NCBI RefSeq assembly: GCF_003201855.1
Contig: NZ_QJKI01000007.1
Coordinates: 62,001-126,000 of the forward strand
DNA length: 64,000 nucleotides
Reading direction: 5' to 3'
Source: Rivihabitans pingtungensis
Lineage (GTDB): Bacteria; Pseudomonadota; Gammaproteobacteria; Burkholderiales; Aquaspirillaceae
Positions 56,884 to 64,000 of the stretch are shown here, in pieces. The position numbers and the translations under genes were made by a program. Each line of letters starts with the position of its first letter. Within the stretch, counting starts at the first letter, position 1. Under the pieces are notes generated by a model, which was not told the origin of the DNA, did not search any database, and was given only the letters and a program-made list of their open reading frames with translations.

Positions 56884-58155
56884 ATGAAACTGGAAACCAT
56901 CGCCGTCCACGGCGGCTATACCCCCGACCCGACCACCAAGGCCGTGGCCGTGCCGGTGTACCAGACCGCCAGCTACGCCTTCGACAGCGCCCAACACGGC
57001 GCCGACCTGTTCGACCTGAAGGTACAGGGCAATATCTACACCCGCATCATGAACCCGACCACCGACGTGCTGGAAAAGCGCGTGGCCGAGCTGGAAGGCG
57101 GGATTGCCGGGCTGGCGCTGGCCTCGGGCATGGCGGCCATTCTGTATTCGATCCAGACCATCGCCGAATCGGGCGACAATATCATCGCCACCAGCACCCT
57201 GTATGGCGGCACCTATAATCTGTTTGCCCACACCCTGCCGCAGCTGGGCATCGAAGTGCGTTTTGTCGATTACCGCGACCCGCAGGCGGTAAGCGCGCTG
57301 GTCGATGCCCGCACCAAGGCAGTGTACTGTGAATCGGTGGGCAATCCGCTGGGCAATGTGGTGGACTTTGCCGCCTTTGCCGACGTGGCCCACGCCGCTG
57401 GCGTGCCGCTGATTGTGGACAACACCGTACCCTCGCCGTATCTGTGCCGCCCGTTCGAACACGGCGCCGACATCGTGGTGCATTCGCTGACCAAATACCT
57501 GGGCGGCCACGGCAACAGCATCGGCGGCATCATTGTCGATTCGGGCAAATTCCCCTGGGGCGAGCACAAAGAGCGCTTTGCCCGCCTGAATACCCCGGAT
57601 GTCAGCTACCACGGCGTCAACTACGTTGAAGCACTCGGCCCGGCCGCCTACATCGCCCGCGCCCGCGTGGTGCCGCTGCGCAATATGGGCGCGACCATTT
57701 CGCCGTTCAACAGCTTTTTGATCCTGCAAGGCATCGAAACCCTGGCGCTGCGCATGGACCGCATCTGCGAAAACGCCCAGCGCGTGGCCGAACACCTGGC
57801 CAGCCACCCGGCTGTGAGCTGGGTGGAATACGCCGGCCTGGCCGACAACGCCAGCAAGCCGCTGGTGGACAAATACATGGGCGGCCGCGCCTCTGGCATC
57901 TTATCGTTTGGCGTGAAATCCGGCCGCGAAGGCGGCGCGCGCTTCCTGGATGCGCTCAAGCTGGTGACCCGCCTGGTCAATATCGGCGACGCCAAGAGCC
58001 TGGCCACCCACCCGGCCAGCACCACCCACCGCCAGCTGAACGACGAAGAACTGGCCAAGGCCGGCGTCAAGCCGGACATGGTGCGCCTGTCGATTGGCAT
58101 TGAGCACATCGACGATATTCTGGCCGACATCGAGCAGGCGCTGGCGGCTGCGTAA
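56884..58155 (+). CDS. metY: O-acetylhomoserine aminocarboxypropyltransferase
   Basis: A 423-residue PLP enzyme that makes homocysteine (or methionine) directly from O-acetylhomoserine and sulfide (or methanethiol). It begins MKLETIAVHGGYTPDPTTKA and has IYTRIMNPTTDVLEKRVAEL, ALASGMAAILYSIQTIAESG and the PLP-lysine in HSLTKYLGGHGNSIGG. Length and the TKYLGGHG motif favour MetY over cystathionine gamma-synthase. An in-frame extension upstream is discarded because GAGGAG precedes 56884. It is a single-gene unit ending in a strong terminator. Confidence 0.94.
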   Translation: MKLETIAVHGGYTPDPTTKAVAVPVYQTASYAFDSAQHGADLFDLKVQGNIYTRIMNPTTDVLEKRVAELEGGIAGLALASGMAAILYSIQTIAESGDNIIATSTLYGGTYNLFAHTLPQLGIEVRFVDYRDPQAVSALVDARTKAVYCESVGNPLGNVVDFAAFADVAHAAGVPLIVDNTVPSPYLCRPFEHGADIVVHSLTKYLGGHGNSIGGIIVDSGKFPWGEHKERFARLNTPDVSYHGVNYVEALGPAAYIARARVVPLRNMGATISPFNSFLILQGIETLALRMDRICENAQRVAEHLASHPAVSWVEYAGLADNASKPLVDKYMGGRASGILSFGVKSGREGGARFLDALKLVTRLVNIGDAKSLATHPASTTHRQLNDEELAKAGVKPDMVRLSIGIEHIDDILADIEQALAAA

Positions 58156-58180
58156 AAGCCTGGCGTGACTCTCCCCGCCC

Positions 58181-58217
58181 AAAAACCGCCATACAGCGTG
58201 CCCGTATGGCGGTTTTT
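58181..58217. terminator. metY terminator
   Basis: A stem AAAAACCGCCATAC/GTATGGCGGTTTTT with a short loop, A-run before and T-run after, can act in both directions. Confidence 0.92.
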
Positions 58218-58247
58218 CTTAGCGTCACTAAGCCGCACTCCCGCCAG

Positions 58248-58280
58248 AAAAAAAGCCCTGCGAAATTCGCAGGGCTTTTT
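58248..58280. terminator. sucD terminator
   Basis: GCCCTGCGAAATTCGCAGGGC with AAAAAAA on the left and TTTTT on the right. It should stop the leftward suc operon and back up the metY terminator. Confidence 0.92.
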
Positions 58281-58319
58281 CATGGCTGACGCCGGCAGCA
58301 GCCGGCGTGCGCACCAGGC

Positions 58320-59207
58320 TTACAGCATGCCCTTTTCTTTCAGCAGGGCCACCAGGGTGCTGCCCAGTTCGGCCGGGCTGCGGGTGTAGCGGATGCCGGC
58401 TTTTTCGAACGCGGCAAACTTTTCTTCAGCGGTGCCCTTGCCGCCGGAGATGATGGCGCCTGCGTGGCCCATGCGCTTGCCCTTCGGCGCGGTCACGCCA
58501 GCGATGTAACCAACAATCGGCTTGGTCACATTGGACTTGGCGAACTCGGCAGCTTCTTCTTCGGCGGTGCCGCCGATTTCACCGATCATGATGATGGCTT
58601 CGGTTTCCGGGTCGTTCTGGAACAGTTCCAGTGCGTCGATGTGGCTGGTGCCCGGAATCGGGTCGCCGCCAATGCCGATGCAAGTGGATTGGCCCAGGCC
58701 AGCGGCGGTGGTTTGCGCCACGGCTTCGTAGGTCAGGGTGCCGGAGCGGGACACGATGCCGATCTTGCCCGGTTTGTGGATGTGGCCCGGCATGATGCCG
58801 ATCTTGCACTCGCCCGGAGTGATAATGCCAGGGCAGTTCGGGCCGATCAGGCGCACGCCGCCGGTTTGCTCGATGTAGCGCTTGGCCTTGAGCATGTCCA
58901 GGGTCGGCACGCCTTCGGTGATGGTGACGATCAGCTTGATGCCGGCGTCCACGGCTTCAACGATGGAATCCAGCACGAACGGGGCCGGCACGTAGATCAC
59001 CGAGGCGTCGGCCTGGGTTTCGCGCACGGCTTCTTTCATGGTGTTGAACACCGGCAGGCCCAGATGCTGGCTGCCGCCCTTGCCCGGGGTCACGCCGCCC
59101 ACAACCTGGGTGCCGTAGGCCAGAGCCTGTTCGGAGTGGAAGGTGCCGTTCTTGCCGGTAAAGCCTTGAACGAGGACTTTGGTGTTCTTGTTAACGAGTA
59201 CGCTCAT
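58320..59207 (-). CDS. sucD: Succinyl-CoA ligase alpha subunit
   Basis: A 295-residue TCA-cycle subunit. With SucC it converts succinyl-CoA to succinate and makes ATP or GTP. The CoA-binding region is [20 protein letters not shown]. The phosphorylated His is in [19 protein letters not shown]. It starts at [12 protein letters not shown]. It is the last gene of sucA-sucB-lpdA-sucC-sucD and lies 88 nt after the sucC stop. Confidence 0.98.
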   Translation of the reverse strand: MSVLVNKNTKVLVQGFTGKNGTFHSEQALAYGTQVVGGVTPGKGGSQHLGLPVFNTMKEAVRETQADASVIYVPAPFVLDSIVEAVDAGIKLIVTITEGVPTLDMLKAKRYIEQTGGVRLIGPNCPGIITPGECKIGIMPGHIHKPGKIGIVSRSGTLTYEAVAQTTAAGLGQSTCIGIGGDPIPGTSHIDALELFQNDPETEAIIMIGEIGGTAEEEAAEFAKSNVTKPIVGYIAGVTAPKGKRMGHAGAIISGGKGTAEEKFAAFEKAGIRYTRSPAELGSTLVALLKEKGML

Positions 59208-59295
59208 TTGTAACCTCAAAACTGGGTGTCAGGCGTGTCAACGGAGGAGGAGGCGGTAGCCGGCGCACGCCCGTCGCCGTCGGCCTCGCTCCACA

Positions 59296-60462
59296 TCAGG
59301 CGTTGACGGCGGCGACGATTTTCTCGGCGGCGTCGTTCAGGCCCTGGGCGGCGGTCAGCTTCAGACCGGACTCGTCCAGCAGCTTGGCGCCGGCTTCGGC
59401 GTTGTTGCCTTCCAGGCGCACCACCACCGGCACGGTGACGTTGACTTCCTTGACGGCGGCGATGATGGCCTCGGCGATCATGTCGCAGCGCACGATGCCG
59501 CCGAAGATGTTGATCAGCACGCCTTGCACCGACGGATCAGCCAGGATCAGCTTGAAGGCTTCGATCACGCGCTCCTTGGTGGCGCCGCCGCCCACGTCCA
59601 GGAAGTTGGCCGGTTGGCCGCCCTTGAGCTTGATGATGTCCATGGTGGCCATGGCCAGACCGGCGCCGTTCACCATGCAGCCGATATTGCCTTCCAGCGC
59701 CACGTAGTTGAGGTCGAATTCGCTGGCCTTCAGCTCGCGCTCGTTTTCTTGCGACTTGTCGCGCAGCGCGGCCACGGCCGGCAGGCGGTACAGGGCGTTG
59801 GAGTCGATGCCAACCTTGGCGTCCACGCAGGCCAGGCTGCCGTCGCCACGGATGGCCAGCGGGTTGATTTCGAACAGGGCGAAGTCGTTTTCGACGAAGG
59901 CTTGGTAAGCGCCGGTCATCAGCTTGACGAATTCGTTGATTTGCTTGCCTTCCAGGCCCAGCTGGAACGCCACGTCACGCGCCTGGAACGGCAGCAGGCC
60001 GACCAGCGGATCCACGGTGACTTTCAGGATTTTTTCCGGGGTGTTGTGCGCCACTTCTTCGATTTCCACGCCGCCTTCGGTGGAAGCCATGAAGGTCACG
60101 CGGCGGGAGGAACGGTCCACCACGGCGCCCAGGTACAGTTCGCGCTGCACCGGGTACATGTCTTCACACACCAGCACGCTGTTCACCGGCTGGCCATTGG
60201 CGTCGGTCTGGTAGGTCACCAGGTTCTTGCCGATCAGGCTGGCAGCCAGGTCAGCGGCTTCCTCGCGGCTCTTCACCACCTTCACGCCACCGGCCTTGCC
60301 GCGGCCGCCGGCATGCACCTGGGCCTTGATCACGGCAAACTTGCCGCCCAGCTTGTCGAAAGCAGCGGCTGCTTCTTCGCCGTTGGTGGCGAGGACGCCT
60401 TGTTGCACCGGCAGGCCGTATTTGGCCAGCAATTCTTTTGCTTGGTATTCGTGCAGGTTCAT
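59296..60462 (-). CDS. sucC: Succinyl-CoA ligase beta subunit
   Basis: A 388-residue subunit with an ATP-grasp N-terminal domain ([20 protein letters not shown]) and the C-terminal CoA-ligase domain ([40 protein letters not shown]). It starts [19 protein letters not shown], as in most SucC. It is fourth in the suc operon, 74 nt after lpdA. Confidence 0.98.
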   Translation of the reverse strand: MNLHEYQAKELLAKYGLPVQQGVLATNGEEAAAAFDKLGGKFAVIKAQVHAGGRGKAGGVKVVKSREEAADLAASLIGKNLVTYQTDANGQPVNSVLVCEDMYPVQRELYLGAVVDRSSRRVTFMASTEGGVEIEEVAHNTPEKILKVTVDPLVGLLPFQARDVAFQLGLEGKQINEFVKLMTGAYQAFVENDFALFEINPLAIRGDGSLACVDAKVGIDSNALYRLPAVAALRDKSQENERELKASEFDLNYVALEGNIGCMVNGAGLAMATMDIIKLKGGQPANFLDVGGGATKERVIEAFKLILADPSVQGVLINIFGGIVRCDMIAEAIIAAVKEVNVTVPVVVRLEGNNAEAGAKLLDESGLKLTAAQGLNDAAEKIVAAVNA

Positions 60463-60493
60463 GTGTCTGTCTCTCTTTTTTCAGGGGCGAGGC

Positions 60494-60526
60494 GTGAGGC
60501 GCGCCGGGGTTGGCGGCGCGCCTCAC
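60494..60526. other. Intercistronic hairpin, lpdA/sucC
   Basis: A perfect 12-bp GC stem GTGAGGCGCGCC/GGCGCGCCTCAC with a 9-nt loop in the lpdA-sucC spacer. There is no U-run, so it is probably an RNA-processing or stability structure rather than a terminator. Confidence 0.6.
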
Positions 60527-60536
60527 TGAAAAATCA

Positions 60537-61967
<1,431 letters not shown>

Positions 61968-62018
61968 TCGGTGTGCTCCTGGTATGCAGGCTTGTGGCCT
62001 GGCTCCGGATATGGCAAC

Positions 62019-62050
62019 GGCGCGCTCGGCCCGGACAGGGCCAGCGCGCC
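62019..62050. other. Intercistronic hairpin, sucB/lpdA
   Basis: GGCGCGCT-c-GGCCC pairs with GGGCC-AGCGCGCC around GGACA. It has a GC-rich stem and no U-run. Confidence 0.6.
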
Positions 62051-62063
62051 GCAACGCGGATGA

Positions 62064-63284
62064 TTACAGGTCGAGGATCAGGCGGGCCGGATCTTCAATG
62101 GCTTCCTTGATGGCCACCAGGCTCAGCACGGCTTCGCGGCCGTCGATGATGCGGTGGTCGTAGGATTGCGCCAGGTACATCATCGGGCGAGCCACGATCT
62201 GGCCGTTTTCCACCACAGCGCGCTCCTTGGTGGAGTGCATGCCGAGGATGGCGGATTGCGGCGGGTTGATGATCGGGGTGGACATCATCGAGCCAAAGGT
62301 GCCGCCGTTGGAGATGGTGTAGGTGCCGCCAGTCAGCTCGTCCAGGCCCAGCTTGCCTTCTTGGGCGCGCTTGCCAAAGTCAGCGATTTGCTTCTCGATG
62401 TCGGCCAGGCTCAGCAGGTCGGCGTTGCGGATCACCGGCACCACCAGGCCACGCGGGCTGCCCACGGCCACGCCGATGTCAAAGTAGCCGTGGTACACGA
62501 TGTCGGTGCCGTCCACCGAGGCGTTGATGATCGGGTACTTTTTCAGGGCGTGCACGGCGGCCTTCACAAAGAAGCCCATAAAGCCCAGCTTGACGCCGTG
62601 GGCCTTTTCGAACTTGTCTTTGTACAGGTTGCGCAGGTCCATCAACGGCTTCATGTTGACTTCGTTGAAGGTGGTCAGGATGGCGTTGGTCTGTTGCGAC
62701 TGCACCAGACGCTCGGCCACCACCTTGCGCAGGCGGGTCATCGGCACGCGTTGTTCCGGACGGTCGCCGACCGGCAGGGCGACAACCGGGGCAGCGGCGG
62801 GCTTGGCCGGGGCGGCAGCCGGCTTGGCGGCGGCAGCGGCGACGTCTTCTTTCAGCACGCGGCCATCGCGGCCGGAGCCTGCCACGCCAGCCAGATCCAC
62901 GCCGGTTTCAGCGGCCAGTTTCTTGGCGGCCGGCATGGCCAGGGTTTCGCCATCAGCGCGCGGCGCCACGGCAGTGCCAAAGCCAATCGCGTTGGCCGGC
63001 ACGCCGACTTCGGCGGCAACAGTTTGCACTGCTGCGGCGGCGCTGGCGGCGGTGTCGATCTTGCCGATCACCTGTTGGCTGGTGACGGTGTCGCCCACGG
63101 CCACGGTCAGTTCAACCAGCACGCCGGCTTGCGGGGCCGGCAGTTCCAGCATGATCTTGTCGGTTTCGATGTCGGCCAGGTTTTCATCGCGGGCCACGGC
63201 GTCACCCACTTTTTTGTGCAGGGCGGCGATGGTGCCTTCGGTCACGGATTCGGCGAACACCGGGATTTTGATTTCGATCAGCAT
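62064..63284 (-). CDS. sucB: 2-oxoglutarate dehydrogenase E2 (dihydrolipoyl succinyltransferase)
   Basis: A 406-residue protein. An N-terminal lipoyl domain carries the lipoylated Lys in [14 protein letters not shown]. An Ala/Pro-rich linker surrounds the E3-binding domain ([20 protein letters not shown]). The catalytic C-terminal domain ends in [20 protein letters not shown] with the HxxxD motif. It transfers the succinyl group to CoA. It follows sucA after 100 nt. Confidence 0.98.
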   Translation of the reverse strand: MLIEIKIPVFAESVTEGTIAALHKKVGDAVARDENLADIETDKIMLELPAPQAGVLVELTVAVGDTVTSQQVIGKIDTAASAAAAVQTVAAEVGVPANAIGFGTAVAPRADGETLAMPAAKKLAAETGVDLAGVAGSGRDGRVLKEDVAAAAAKPAAAPAKPAAAPVVALPVGDRPEQRVPMTRLRKVVAERLVQSQQTNAILTTFNEVNMKPLMDLRNLYKDKFEKAHGVKLGFMGFFVKAAVHALKKYPIINASVDGTDIVYHGYFDIGVAVGSPRGLVVPVIRNADLLSLADIEKQIADFGKRAQEGKLGLDELTGGTYTISNGGTFGSMMSTPIINPPQSAILGMHSTKERAVVENGQIVARPMMYLAQSYDHRIIDGREAVLSLVAIKEAIEDPARLILDL

Positions 63285-63351
63285 GTGAGGGTCTCCTCAG
63301 TGGGCCGCCCGGCGGGCAGCCCGTTCAAATGGGGTCTTGTGCAATGCATGT

Positions 63352-63378
63352 GCCCGGCCGCCACGGAGGCGGCCGGGC
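63352..63378. other. Intercistronic hairpin, sucA/sucB
   Basis: GCCCGGCCGCC/GGCGGCCGGGC, a perfect 11-bp stem with a 5-nt loop 6 nt beyond the sucA stop. No U-run. Confidence 0.6.
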
Positions 63379-63384
63379 GCGGGA

Positions 63385-64000
63385 TTACTTGGCCACGGCC
63401 TCGGCCAGCAGCGACTTGAGCTGGGCGACGTGCTTGGACATGTAACCCACGGCCGGCGAAGCGGACGACGGCCGGCCGGCGAACAGCAGGGTTTGCTTGG
63501 GCGACAGCAGTTTTTCCAGACGATGACGGATCTGGTACCAGGCGCCTTGGTTCTTCGGCTCTTCCTGCACCCACATCAGTTCGCGGGCGTTCGGGTACTT
63601 AGCCAGTTCGGCGGCCAGTTGCTCGGTCGGGAACGGGTACAGCTGTTCCAAGCGAACAATGGCCAGCTCGTCATTGCCGGCTTCTTTGCGGGCGTTGAAC
63701 AGATCGTAATAGACCTGACCGGCGCACACCACCACGCGCTTGACCTTCTTGGCGTCCAGCTCGGTCACGTCGCCGATCACCGGCTTGAAGCTGCTGGAGG
63801 TCAGTTCGGACAGCGGGGAGAGCGAATCCTTCAGGCGCAAGAGACGCTTGGACATCATGATGACCAGCGGCTTGCGGTACGGACGCAGCATCTGACGGCG
63901 CATCATGTGGAACATCTGCGCAGCGGTGGACGGCATCACCACCTGGATGTTGTGCTCGGCGCACAGTTGCAGGTAGCGCTCGACGCGGGCGGACGAGTGT
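63385..64000 (-). CDS. sucA: 2-oxoglutarate dehydrogenase E1, C-terminal part (cut by window edge)
   Basis: About 205 codons to the window end, in frame through SSARVERYLQLCAEHNIQVV, TAAQMFHMMRRQMLRPYRKP and EEPKNQGAWYQIRHRL, typical of the SucA C-terminus. E1 decarboxylates 2-oxoglutarate with thiamine diphosphate and starts the complex that SucB and LpdA complete. The N-terminal three quarters lie beyond the window. It is first of the visible suc operon genes. Confidence 0.96.
   Translation of the reverse strand, partial: HSSARVERYLQLCAEHNIQVVMPSTAAQMFHMMRRQMLRPYRKPLVIMMSKRLLRLKDSLSPLSELTSSSFKPVIGDVTELDAKKVKRVVVCAGQVYYDLFNARKEAGNDELAIVRLEQLYPFPTEQLAAELAKYPNARELMWVQEEPKNQGAWYQIRHRLEKLLSPKQTLLFAGRPSSASPAVGYMSKHVAQLKSLLAEAVAK

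Overview
The window is GC-rich, densely packed chromosomal DNA of a Gram-negative beta-proteobacterium, most likely a free-living member of Neisseriales (Chromobacteriaceae-like). The signs are the uvrC-pgsA-tRNA block, an isolated dRS3-type repeat of the kind known from Neisseria (ATTCCC-N8-GGGAAT), RstA/RstB close to the enterobacterial pair, FliW, an autotransporter esterase and a 2-oxoglutarate dehydrogenase operon containing lpdA. Genus-level placement is inference. No prophage, plasmid or integrase gene was seen.

Layout. 1-4.8 kb: a stress operon prkA-yeaH-spoVR (minus). 5.5-11.6 kb: AGCS symporter, a small secreted Ala/Lys/Pro protein, rstAB, aspartokinase lysC and a tRNA-Ser/Arg/Glu cluster with a consensus promoter. 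11.9-17.7 kb: a CNB-CBS-nucleotidyltransferase protein overlapping no gene but almost touching a DEDDh exonuclease, then htpG, a hexapeptide acyltransferase and a CAU tRNA. 18-20.7 kb: a chemoreceptor and an orphan type I-F CRISPR mini-array of four repeats. 20.7-28.5 kb: an RND pump with its adaptor, a degenerate HD-GYP protein, an adaptor-like lipoprotein and a small membrane protein. 28.6-37.8 kb: a photolyase-family protein, leuA, an unusual protein joining a helix-turn-helix to a degenerate LeuA-like barrel, and a 1491-residue MASE1/PAS/GGDEF/EAL/CZB protein. 38-42.7 kb: tRNA-Cys, three identical tRNA-Gly, pgsA, uvrC and guaB. 42.7-45.6 kb: an AT-richer island with three paralogous unknown genes. 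45.6-58.2 kb: LysR/glutathione peroxidase, folE2, a DUF2256 gene, an interrupted isomerase gene, alpha/beta hydrolase, LysR/pirin, fliW, grxD, a solute-binding protein, the autotransporter esterase and metY. 58.3-64 kb: sucA-sucB-lpdA-sucC-sucD (minus).

The most unusual material is fourfold. First, a family of about 112-bp hairpin-forming elements (four well-preserved copies plus shorter relatives), one of which has split a 2-hydroxychromene-2-carboxylate isomerase-like gene. Second, the three-paralog operon, which lies between two copies of another diverged repeat. Third, the HTH/LeuA-barrel protein upstream of leuA. Fourth, the cas-less CRISPR array. Many genes lie in metabolic or stress units that are recognisable from order alone: suc/lpd feeds the TCA cycle; lysC, leuA and metY serve amino-acid synthesis; the LysR/glutathione peroxidase, HtpG and PrkA units serve stress responses.
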